Below are positions 12,503 to 22,445 of a stretch of DNA of 64,000 nucleotides, piece by piece. Where the stretch lies: contig JAKOGI010002209.1 of assembly GCA_029747015.1 (NCBI GenBank), positions 1-64,000 on the forward strand. The letters run 5' to 3'. The DNA is from Carnegiea gigantea (Eukaryota > Streptophyta > Magnoliopsida > Caryophyllales > Cactaceae). The first letter of the stretch is position 1, and each line of letters begins with the position of its first letter. Below the pieces are notes generated by a model. That model ran no database searches. It saw only the letters and a list, made by a program, of their open reading frames with translations, and was not told where the DNA came from. A program made the position numbers and the translations under genes.

Positions 12503-13477
12503 ATGGATGCGACACAATTAACATTTGAGATTTCCTATAAAAGACTTTTGGAAAGAGTTGCTCAGCCTCTCAACCTATTACCTCCTGTTTATGTGCAAAG
12601 TGGTCGTTTTAAGGGAGTTACCTCTGTCCTGCTAAAGAACGAGCACAGCCCTATTGCCCTTGTATTCCAGGGGAAAGCTAAGCAAACTCTGACAGAGGCT
12701 GAAGAGAGTGCTGCACTTGAAGCCCTTACTCACCTGGTGAAAAAATACAACATTGTCATTTATGACGTCAATTGGAAACAAAGAGTCCTGTACCAAAAGT
12801 GTGCTGAATTATATAAGAAACAAATATGCGAACTGAATAATGTGCTAGCAAATTCAAGTGTAACAAGCATACGTACCACGACTCCCACAGAAAATTTACC
12901 TTTAACCCTGTCAATCACTGTTGCCATTGACTTTGTTGAGTTCCTCGAACATGTCGCTAATCAGTTGCATGTTCCCCTTGACTCATATGAAACTGTAAGT
13001 CTTGGCAATGGATGCTTCCAATCATGCTTGAAAATCGAATGTCCTGCTTTTGTTTATGAAATCCATTATGCATTGAGTGATAAGCAAAAGAGCCATGCAG
13101 ATGCAATGCAAGATGCTGCAAAGAAAGCTCTCAATTACTTACAAATTTGCTATGGCTTTACCGTGCGTGATATGAACCTTGAGGCAATGTGGTCTGCATG
13201 GGCTCGATGCTTTAACAGACGCAACAAATGTGAGTCACTTCAATTGAAGATTGCCAAAAACAAAAAGGGAAAAGACATTGTTGGTTCTTCTGAATCTATT
13301 CCAAGGAACTGGTCTCGAGGACCTTCCAGAACCGCCAAACCATCCTCTACTCGGCCAACTCCCCCTGTGCTCCCTAAAAAGAGAAGATATGTTTACGAGA
13401 TGACTGCTCCCTTAAATTCATCAGATCCCCAAGCAATACCTGATCATGTCATAAACAACTCAAAAGTGAGCCCCTGA
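12503..13477 (+). CDS. Protein with two dsRNA-binding-like repeats, carried by the Helitron
   Basis: The intact single-exon frame has 324 codons and starts ATGGATGCG; an in-frame TGA lies a short way upstream. Two regions fit the alpha-beta-beta-beta-alpha layout of a dsRNA-binding motif. Repeat 1 is at about residues 12-85 (YKRLLERVAQPLNLLPPVY ... SAALEALTHL). Repeat 2 is at about 147-220 (FLEHVANQLHVPLDSYETV ... DAAKKALNYLQ). The C-terminal 90 residues are basic and low in complexity. No catalytic domain is visible. It sits between the RPA-like and Rep/helicase genes in the same orientation. It might bind RNA in the host silencing pathway or a structured DNA intermediate; both are inference. 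The intact frame contrasts with the broken RPA gene. The call rests on motif shape, since no search was possible. Confidence 0.65.
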   Translation: MDATQLTFEISYKRLLERVAQPLNLLPPVYVQSGRFKGVTSVLLKNEHSPIALVFQGKAKQTLTEAEESAALEALTHLVKKYNIVIYDVNWKQRVLYQKCAELYKKQICELNNVLANSSVTSIRTTTPTENLPLTLSITVAIDFVEFLEHVANQLHVPLDSYETVSLGNGCFQSCLKIECPAFVYEIHYALSDKQKSHADAMQDAAKKALNYLQICYGFTVRDMNLEAMWSAWARCFNRRNKCESLQLKIAKNKKGKDIVGSSESIPRNWSRGPSRTAKPSSTRPTPPVLPKKRRYVYEMTAPLNSSDPQAIPDHVINNSKVSP

Positions 13478-14802
13478 GGAGTTTCTACTTTGCTGCAACT
13501 TTTGGATCTACTTAGCCAGCTTCCTGCCCTCTGCAAATTAATTGTTGATGATGTCTTAGTCATCTAGCTGTACAAGAAAAACCTTAACTAATGAATGGCT
13601 TTTGCTATTTTGGCTATAGTTGGCACTGTCAATGTAAGACATTATATGTTATTAGGCAGTAGTTAAAATGTTATGTATGCAATTTCCATATTTCAAACAA
13701 TGCTAATGTAAGCTACTAAATCTATGTAACTTGTAACCTACTTACTATTTTGTGTAACGGTTATGTGGCTTACGTCCAATTATTGTGATCTTCTACATAA
13801 TGTGTTCCATAAAGGACCTACTACAACTCTCTAGATTCGCTAGACATGCAGAGCATATGTTCTATAAAAAAGGACAGCTAATTGATCAGGTTCTATCCAA
13901 TGAAATGAAGCAATAGTACGCAAAAATTATGTCTAGCTCTTTCGTGACCGAAAAGAAAGATCTATCAGAACTATATCAGGATCAAACACGACATATAGAA
14001 AGCCTCGAAAACAAGCACGAGGTCTTAGATGAGTAGAAGCATTTCCCAGGAGTCAAAGAACAACCCAGGAAGTATCAGGTAAGCGTTTTAATTATGTTGA
14101 ATCACATCAAACACCAATACAGTTTATTAATTGAATCAAAAAAACTAAAATTTTCTGATTAGTACCTATTCGTCTGTCTTAGTCAATGAGATTCATGTAG
14201 CAACAGAAGCATCAACTTCTAGCAAACAAAAGAAGAGGTTGCAAGACCAAGAAAGTGAAGAATTTGTTTCTGAAACTCAAAGGACAAACGAGCAAGAACC
14301 AGGTCAGTATTTTAAGTCCTAGATAGAAATTCATATAAACAAATTCTATCATTAATATATAGATTTATAATTGGATTAGTCTATACAATTTTCACATAAC
14401 AAATAAGTGTTCGCGTTCATCAAGTAGGAAACGCTCAAGGCAACGAACAAATTACAGAAGTCAGAGGGTGCAGCAATTGGATACTTCATCTTTGGACAGA
14501 GTAGCTGAAGATGAGTCAGGTTGTTATGCTGCCCTCTATACATTAGAACAAACTAAACATACACATATACTTATCATGAAGTCTAAACAAACAGTTCATT
14601 TTAATTCTCACATATGTCACCATAACCCGTGCAGAACATCGTAAATGGAAACAAACTCGCAAAAGCAGAAAAAGAAACAGTTAGTCATCTTCACTTTTCT
14701 TATTAGTTTAATGCCGGTTAGTCCATCTTCACTTTTCTTATTAGTTTAATCCAATTTGCTCAACATAGAGATTGACATGCAGAAACTCCTGTTGCCTTAC
14801 GG
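13478..14802 (+). other. Spacer with probable small 5' exons of the Rep/helicase gene
   Basis: After the 3' flank of the dsRBD gene, four short stretches look exonic because they end at GT donors and encode polar, lysine-rich peptides: about 13875-14077 (with two in-frame stops), 14187-14302, 14427-14519 and 14634-14681. A leader of this kind is common before Helitron Rep domains. I cannot decide whether they are spliced to the exon at 14803 or belong to the gene upstream. A 37-base unit containing TCATCTTCACTTTTCTTATT is duplicated in tandem at about 14682-14755. Confidence 0.4.
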
Positions 14803-17800
14803 ATGGATAAAATACCTAAAGCACCATCTGTTCTAAAAGAATGTGCACCTTGCATGTATTGCCAAGCAAAGCGTTTTGGATATGAAGCAGAAGGCTTCTG
14901 CTGCCAAAAAGGACAGATCAGAATTGCAGCAAACCCTGTACCTGCAGAGTTGGAAAGGCTTTTGACGACCAAAGATGAAGATGCAATACACTTTCGTCAG
15001 TACATTAGAATGTATAATAATCTTTTTGCATTTAGTTCACTTGGTGGAAAGCATGACAGTAGATCGGTGAAAGGAATTTATGTGTTCAAACTTCAAGGAC
15101 AATTGTACCATTATGTCCCTGACCTTACACCAGATGATGGCCAACCACCAAAATACTTGCAGTTATATTTTTATGACCCACAAAATGAAATTGCAAGTCG
15201 AGCTGGTGTATATGACGAGTTAAGAGCAGATGTAGTTGCCACATTAACACATGTTGTGGAAAAGAATCCATATACGAAACTCTTCAGATCTTTGAGGGAC
15301 TTGGTGATTGATGATAAAACAAAAATCACCATCAACCAGAATACTGTGCCTGATCAAAGGACATACAATGCAGCCTCTTCTCAAGAAGTGGCTGGAATAT
15401 GGGTGGATTCTCCAGAATCGAATGCCAGTCATGGACCACATATTTTAGTGCATGGTAAGTCCAACAAGGCACACCGCATACAACATTATTACGGTTGTTA
15501 TGATCCTTTGCAATACCCTCTCATATTCCCTCTTGGAGATTGTGGTTGGCATCCAGGCCTGTGTAAAATTGCTATGAACACACGCTGGCTTACTAGCACA
15601 ACAAGCAACAATGAACCCGATCTCAACTCTAAATCAGAGGAGAGCCTTCTTAGGCAAAATGAAATAGGTATGCTGCTTCATTAATAACCAGTAAAAATTT
15701 TGGCATTCCTTTAATGCTGAGCACTCTACCATGATACTGAGGCACACACTAATCTGATAATGTAGTGGAAAAAAAATGAAGTTCAAACATTCTGATAGGA
15801 CTTTCATTGTACTTCCATGTTATTGACCCACACACTAAGTTAAGATGAATAGCCAACAATAATAGATTAAAATGTACAGCTTCCCACTCTTAAGTTTTGA
15901 CTTTTTGATGAAACAGGTGGAGATGCAGATATTGCAGTGGACAACAAGCGTATATCTTGCAGGCAATACTATGCATATAAACTTCAGATGAGACCAGGAG
16001 ATTTGAGTTACTTACTCAAGATGGGTCGGTCATTTCAACAGTATGTTGTTGACATGTATGTCAAATTTGAAAACACTAGACTTGATTTCCTGCGCAAAAA
16101 TCAAAAAGAAATCAGGGCTGATTTATATCAAGGTCTTTTGGATAGCATAAGTCAAGGGGAAACAAGTGCTGAAAATGTAGGACATCGCGTGATTTTACCT
16201 CCTTCCTTTGTTGGGGGTCCAAGAGACATGAAATGCAGATTCTTAAATGCTTTAGCTCTTGTTCAAAAATATGGGAAGCCAGATTTGTTTTTGACTATGA
16301 CTTGCAATCCGAAGTGGCCAGAGATCCAAAATGAGTTGGCAGAGTATGAGCGAGCAGAAAACAGACCAGATCTTATTGCACGAGTATTTCATGCAAAACT
16401 GAAACATCTTTCAAAAGAATTAATAGAGACACAAATTTTTGGGAAAGTTGCTGCAAAAATACAAGTAGTTGAGTTTCAAAAACGAGGTCTGCCACATGCA
16501 TACATCTTGATCATACTTCAAAAGGAGTGGAAAATCAAGAATCCAGAAGATTTTGGCAAATACGTGTGTGCAGAAATCCCAGGTACTGATAGCATGTACC
16601 TTCGAACATTGGTACTCAACCACATGATGCATGGCCCGTGTGGACCAAAATTCCCAAATTGTAGCTGTATGGAGCCAAGAGGCAAAAAAAGAGTTTGTCG
16701 ATTCAATTTTCCAAAGGAGTTTGCGGAGAGAACGACAACCAATAATGATTCATATCCTATTTATAGAAGAAGGGACACAGGTGAAGAGGTATGTATACGA
16801 GGTTCAGTGCTCAACAATCGATGGGTTAGTTCGTATAATCCATACTTGCTTGCCATGTTTGACTCCCATTTAAATGTAGAAATATGTTCGACGATAAAGG
16901 CCGTGAAATACCTGCACAAGTATGTTTACAAGGGTCGTGACAGGATTTCTTTCAACATTTCATCAAATGATCCAGTACAGCAAGATGATGAAATCCAACT
17001 CTACCAATCAGCTCGATGGATTTCTCCCCCAGAAGCTGCATGGAGAATCCTTGGTTTTGATCTTTACAGTATGCATCCAGCAGTGATGTCATTGCCAGTG
17101 CATATTCAAGGCAAGCAGACCATTCAATTCTCTGGTCAAGAAAGTTTACCAGATATTGTCCAAGATAATCACAGGGCTAAGACAATGCTGCTCCAATTTT
17201 TCAAGAAAAATTCTCAGCTGCCCGTCGATCAAAAGTTTCTGTACCGTGAATTTCCAGAACATTTTGTTTGGAATGCTAAAGAAAAAGAGTGGCAGAAGCG
17301 ACAGAGAAGAATAGCAATCGGAAGAATAGCATATGCAGGGCCGGGCGAAGGAGAAAGATATTACCTTCGATTGTTATTAGCAAACATCAAAGGACCAACA
17401 TCCTTTAAAGACTTACTCGAAGTGAATGGAAAAGTTTGCTCCTCATTTCAAGAAGCGGCTTGTGAACACAAGCTGCTAGAAGCTGACAACTCGATTGAAT
17501 TGTGCATGGATGAAGGAGTTACAGTTCAAATGCCAGGTTCTCTACGGCAATTATTTGCTACTCTTTTAGTTTTTTGTGAGCCTATGAATACTGAATACCT
17601 CTGGTCAAAGTATTATGAGCATTTTTCAGAAGACTATCGCTATGCTACAAAGGGTGACAATGAAACTCAGATATTCAAACAAACAGTTGCATCAATCCAA
17701 AAACATCTTGAAAGGATGGGCAAATCGCTTGTAGATTTTGGATTATCCGAGCTTTTAACCCATGCAAATGTGATTATCGACTGCACAAAAGATGTTAGAG

Positions 17801-19263
17801 ATGCACTTACAGCACCAATTCCAGAAGAGCTCATTAATGCTAGGAAACATTTGAACACTAGCCAAAGAAAAGCTTACAAACAAATAATTCGCCATGTAAA
17901 GGATGCGACGCCTGGGGCATTTTTCATTGATGGTCCTGGAGGAACTGGAAAGACATTTCTTTATAGAGCACTCTATGCAAGAGTTCGACAGCTAGGCAAA
18001 ATTGTCCTTCCAACGGCAAGTTCAGGAATTGCTGCAACCAACATACCAACTGGCCGAACAGCTCATTCAAGATTTAAACTTCCTATTGATGATAGTGGCA
18101 GTATGACATGTAATGTTGGAAAACGGAGCAGCCTTGCAGCTTTACTTAGAGAAACTTCACTAATTATTTGGGATGAAGCATCCATGGCTTACAAGCACAA
18201 CATTGAAGCACTTGATCTTTTGCTAAAAGACCTATGCAGTTCAGATCAATTATTTGGGGGCAAAGTAGTTGTGTTTGGTGGTGATTTTAGGCAAGTCTTA
18301 CCAGTTCTACCTAGCAAGTCGCAAGCAGAAGCCGTTGACGCTAGCTTAGTCAGCTCAATAATTTGGCCAAGACAACAAAAGTTTCACCTCAGTGAAAATA
18401 TGCGAGCAAGAGAAGATCCAGAATTTTCGAAGTTCCTTTTAGAACTTGGTAATGGACAATTACAGACAGAGAGTTGTGCACAAATCCAACTACCACCACA
18501 ATTGATGCCATGCTTGAAAGCAACTGATGTCAATCTCTCGCAGATAATTCCTGACATGTTGCCAGAATTGGAACATATGCATATAAATCCTGATGACTTC
18601 ACGAAGAAGGCGATATTGGCTCCCAAAAATCAGGAATGTGACGCCATAAATGAGTTAATCATAGCCAGGTTTCCAGGGGATGCTGTAGTCTACAAAAGCT
18701 TTGATAGCATTGACGGGGAAGATGCAGCAAACTACCCACCTGAGTTTTTGCACACACTGCGCCCATCAGGTGTAAGTCCACATGAGCTTATCCTGAAGTA
18801 TGAGTGTCCTGTGATCCTACTCCGTAACCTTGATCCTGCCAATGGACTTTGCAATGGAACACGGCTAAGCTGCAAGGCATTTTTTCCAAATATGATCCAA
18901 TGCACCATTTCAACAGGGCATCACAAAGGACAAGTGGTCTTTCTACCAAGAATTTACATGAAGCCATCGGTTTCATCCAAGTTCCCGTTGCAATTTCAAC
19001 GCAAACAGTTCCCCATCAAACTATCCTTTGCTATGATAATAAATAAGGCGCAAGGTCAAACGCTAGATCAAGTGGGTGTTCATTTAATAGAGCCATGTTT
19101 CTCACATGGGCAACTGTATGTTGCACTATCAAGGGCACAAAAAGCAGAGAATTTAAGTATTTTTCAAATCAATGATGACACTCAATCAAAAGAAAGAGGA
19201 GAGGTCCAAAATGTCATTGCTTTTGAAGTGCTTGCCCGTGCAAATGTTGTGCAACGAGCATAG
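14803..19263 (+). CDS. Helitron Rep/helicase (RepHel)
   Basis: This is the transposition protein: a rolling-circle Rep nuclease joined to a PIF1-family DNA helicase. Two exons, 14803-15667 and 15917-19263, join in phase across a 249-bp intron to give about 1,403 residues. The first exon has a Cys-rich segment (CAPCMYC, FCCQ) and the start of the Helitron N domain. Exon 2 holds LTMTCNPKWPEI and the metal-binding motif region GLPHAYILI at about residue 482; the family has H-hydrophobic-H here, and this copy has Tyr in place of the second His. The paired catalytic-Tyr region KYLHKYVYKG follows. The helicase has Walker A GPGGTGKT at about residue 961, Walker B IIWDEASM, GGDFRQVLP, and late motifs INKAQGQTLD and YVALSRA. 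No stop or frameshift is seen. The true N terminus may lie in small exons upstream. Confidence 0.93.
15668..15916 (+). other. Intron of the Rep/helicase gene
   Basis: GTATGC begins and AACAG ends a 249-bp AT-rich segment with stops in every frame. Removing it restores the codon phase between Ile-Gly and the following GGDADIAVDNKR. Confidence 0.8.
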
Positions 19264-21842
19264 CTAACAGGTTCTAATTAAATGATGCTTGATTCCTATT
19301 AAGTTGCACAATTTCAGCACACTTTATGTAACTACGCATTAATTTCCTGCAGGTCTGCTTTTTGGTGTTCTCTTACAACAGATCTCTCAAGCACTGTGTT
19401 ATGGTGACCATTTTGCAAACTGACACTTGGACGAAGACAATTACAGCAAATATGTACAATGCATGAAACAACAGGTTGAATGTTATATGTCAGAAGCACT
19501 TTAACATTCAGCCTGTTACTTCTAAGCATGCCAGTAGCTTTTGGGGAAAACAAAATAATATCCTAATGGTATTTTTTCTTTTTTTTTTTTTTCAATTCAT
19601 TGCTTCACGAGCATGTTTATCTTGTGTTTCATATTTTGCTGGACACTCAAGAAGAAATAACTTCAAGATAAGAGAAAAGTCGTCTATGCATGCTAAGACT
19701 AATGCTGTCAAATTTGCTCAGGGAAATTATTACAATTAATTTTACATCAGAAACGATTCAATTTTTTGTCAAAGAACTTTAGCTTTTTTCTCATCTATCT
19801 CTTCAATTGGAAGGTTAGTTGTTTACTTATATTCCTCTTAAGGTGCTCTAGTTTTTTTGCTTCTGAGTTGTTTTTTAAAAGTAAGAAGAGTGTGCTTCAA
19901 ATGTCAATGATTCTCAACTCCGAGATGACATTTTTATAAACAACTTCATAATTTGTTTCCTTAGTTCCTTAAGTTACAGTCTATCTTTTAAGTATGACCT
20001 TAATTTGGCTAAGTGTACCTCTTAGTACACCTTGAAATAGGAGGGGGAAAAAAGCAAATCAAAATATATTAGCTGAGATGGCATTCTCTGTCGGGTGACA
20101 TTCTTATAGTTTTGAAATTTCACCGTTGGTTCTTATAAGATATAGTTCTGTTTTCATTCTTCTTTTGGATAAAAGTTTCATTTTAGATTACTCTGTTCAC
20201 ACATATTCAGATCAACATCCTAGCCCACCGAAAGAAATTGCTAACATCCTATTAATCAATAACATATAGCAAGAACAATTCTCAATTAAAAATATATATA
20301 ACATGGTAATTGTTAAAATTGCGTGCAATTAACTCTGGAAATCACCTGACAATATCAAATTGTTCATCCAGTTCCAGTAAGATATGAAAATTTGAAGATT
20401 ATGTTGGATATGGTTCAAGCTTTGGCTCAAAGTCTGTCCATCAATGATCTGCAAGGCATCAAATGTTGACCAACTTGATCGGCTTTTGCATGAAAAGAGG
20501 ACACTTCCATATGAAAAATTCCTCGGGCCCTAAAAGACCCTCAATTATTCAAAACCCCAACTACAAATTGTTGATCAAATAATATGTAAGGCATCAAATG
20601 TTAACCAACAGACTAGAAAAAGGAAACCACAAATAGATTACAAATACATAGTCAAATATATAGCTCAGTCAACAAGGGTTTTCATATTTAAGTATCACAG
20701 TTAAAATTGTCTTACAAGCACAAAAGAATCCACTGCTACATAGCAATAAACAAGCCAATTTTCCTTCTTTTTCTCTTCCAGGGTTCCTTTGCAAGACATA
20801 ACATGATCTAAACTATGTACTGACTTATAAGACCCTTGACGTTGTAAACCTTACCAACTTATAGATAAGCTTGTGTTCAACCAATGCATTCCACTGGAAA
20901 TATGTCCCTTCTAGAGGTTGAAAAAGTTAGCGGTTGTCGGGCGCAACCATTTCCTTCAGGATCGGAATTCAGCTCCAGATGAAATGCAATAGATCTATTT
21001 TGAAAGAGAGAGACCCAAGAACATCTCCCGACTTTAACCTTACAATTTGATCCTTTGTAAAAAAGAAAGAAAAGAAAAGCTCTTATCAACCTCCTCTTTC
21101 TGATGAGTATGAATTGTTGAGGACAATTTCATTGACAATTGCCAAAGTTCAATGAACAAGTAGGCACATGCATGATAGTTCAAGAGACGCGTGGACCCAT
21201 TTGAGGACAATTTCATTAACAATTGCCAAAGTTCAATGAACAAGTAGGCACCTGCATGATAGTTCAAGAGACGCGTGGACCCATTAACTTAAAAGCAAAT
21301 TCTTTAATGAATGGCTTCACCTCGTCTTTTCCCCGTGTATGAATGCAGATTGCACATAATAATTAAACTATTAACCTTTAAAATCTCTTTTCTCTTTTTC
21401 TAAAAAGGTTCTCTCCCGCTTTTCTTTCATTAGTTGTTGCCTCTGTTGATAAATTGCAAGCTCAAGCCTTTTGAATAGTTCATTACAAAAATTTAACACA
21501 AGTCCGCCTTTGTCTTTATCATATGGATCAAGAATCCCTTTTTTCACACAGTGAATGATGCATGTCTCATATATTTCACCAATAGTCTGAATTAATAACT
21601 ATCAATAGTCTCATTTGATTACAATATTTAATCTAAAATACTTTCCACACTTCTTTCAATATTAATATTCACTCATATTATACCACTAAAATTAGTTTTG
21701 CACACCCACTTAATTCTTTTAAAGTAGATTTATATCAACATAATAACATAACAAAAATCACATATATTTTCTTATTTTTCCTCTCAATTGTAAAAAAATG
21801 TTAACTTAAAATGCTACTGCGTGCAACGCGCGCATTAATTGG
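19264..21842. other. Non-coding 3' region of the Helitron
   Basis: No gene can be supported. It is AT-rich with short chance frames. It holds one tandem duplication (21117-21284) and ends at the Helitron hairpin and CTAG terminus. Confidence 0.6.
21117..21284. repeat. 84-bp unit in two tandem copies
   Basis: Copies 21117-21200 and 21201-21284 both begin TTGAGGACAATTTCATT and end CGCGTGGACCCAT, with only about two differences visible. The duplication is recent and inside the Helitron tail. Confidence 0.92.
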
Positions 21843-21845
21843 CTA

Positions 21846-21846
<1 letters not shown>
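21818..21846 (+). other. Helitron 3' terminus: hairpin and CTAG
   Basis: TGCGTGC (21818-21824) pairs with GCGCGCA (21828-21834) across a 3-base loop with one G-T wobble. After 8 bases comes CTAG (21843-21846), then T. This is the standard Helitron 3' architecture (hairpin 8-12 bases before CTRR, insertion before T). Confidence 0.88.
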
Positions 21847-21901
<55 letters not shown>

Positions 21902-21965
21902 GCATACATATATATATATATATATATGTATATGTATATATATATTTATATATGTATATATATGT
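21847..21965. repeat. TG/TA microsatellite at the Helitron 3' junction
   Basis: A (TG)n run followed by (TA)n with a few GTA and CATA interruptions starts exactly at the host base after CTAG, so the Helitron is joined directly to a dinucleotide array. Confidence 0.92.
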
Positions 21966-21975
21966 AAGTGCTTGA

Positions 21976-22329
21976 TGTTGGAGTTGGTATCCCATATATT
22001 ATATCCTATCTCAAGTAGTGGAGTGTGTATAGGGATCCTCTTGACCGGAAGGGGTCCTCAGTGGTGGTGTGAGTAGTGAACAATCGTAGGGTGTGCCTGG
22101 GCACCCAAAGCCTTAGTGTAAGATAGGGTGAGTAAAAGGGGTCGAGAGCTTAAAGATTGGAGTGTGAGAGTGTTGAGCTTAATAGTATTGTAATCCTATC
22201 TTTACCATATTGTTGCTGGATTCATCGTGCATGATCGGATTGTAGTTTTCCTTCTCATTGTTGTGAAGGGTTTTCCTCTTAAATTGGTGCAGTTGTGCTT
22301 CCTCTTGCTATGCGTGTGTGTTTGTACAT
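21976..22329 (+). repeat. Left part of a Tork-type Copia LTR, split by the next element
   Basis: The piece begins TGTTGGAGTTGG and contains GGGTTTTCC...TTAAATT...TGTGCTTCCTCTTG, resembling the U5 side of the first Copia's LTR. It breaks at 22329 where the short-LTR Copia begins and continues at 27477. No internal Copia sequence and no second LTR are seen, so it is a solo LTR or a fragment. No flanking target duplication was recognised. Confidence 0.6.
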
Positions 22330-22445
22330 TATAGTGTACGAAGGACAATAATGTAATTTTTGTACTCCCTGTGTATTATATATATAGGGCCAGGCTCCTT
22401 AATTGGGTTAGACCCTTGTTTTACATTTACGTGATATCAGAGCCA

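Larger units (their letters stand above)
1547..21846 (+). mobile_element. Helitron with RPA1-like, dsRBD-like and Rep/helicase genes (left end not located)
   Basis: A Rep/helicase gene, an RPA1-like gene and a typical Helitron 3' end lie in one orientation over about 20 kb. The 3' end has a GC-rich hairpin (21818-21834), an 8-base spacer, CTAG at 21843-21846, and a host T at 21847. Plant Helitrons are known to carry RPA-like genes beside the Rep/helicase. The start given is the first recognisable codon of the RPA gene; the true 5' terminus lies to the left and was not identified. Removing the inserted Copia (5.8 kb) leaves roughly 14.5 kb of Helitron. An AT microsatellite at 12127-12170 lies between the RPA and dsRBD genes. 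Confidence 0.88.

Noticed and set aside
21846..22076. 76-codon frame starting in the microsatellite
   Set aside because: Its first half is dinucleotide repeat and the rest lies in an LTR fragment; no motif is present.
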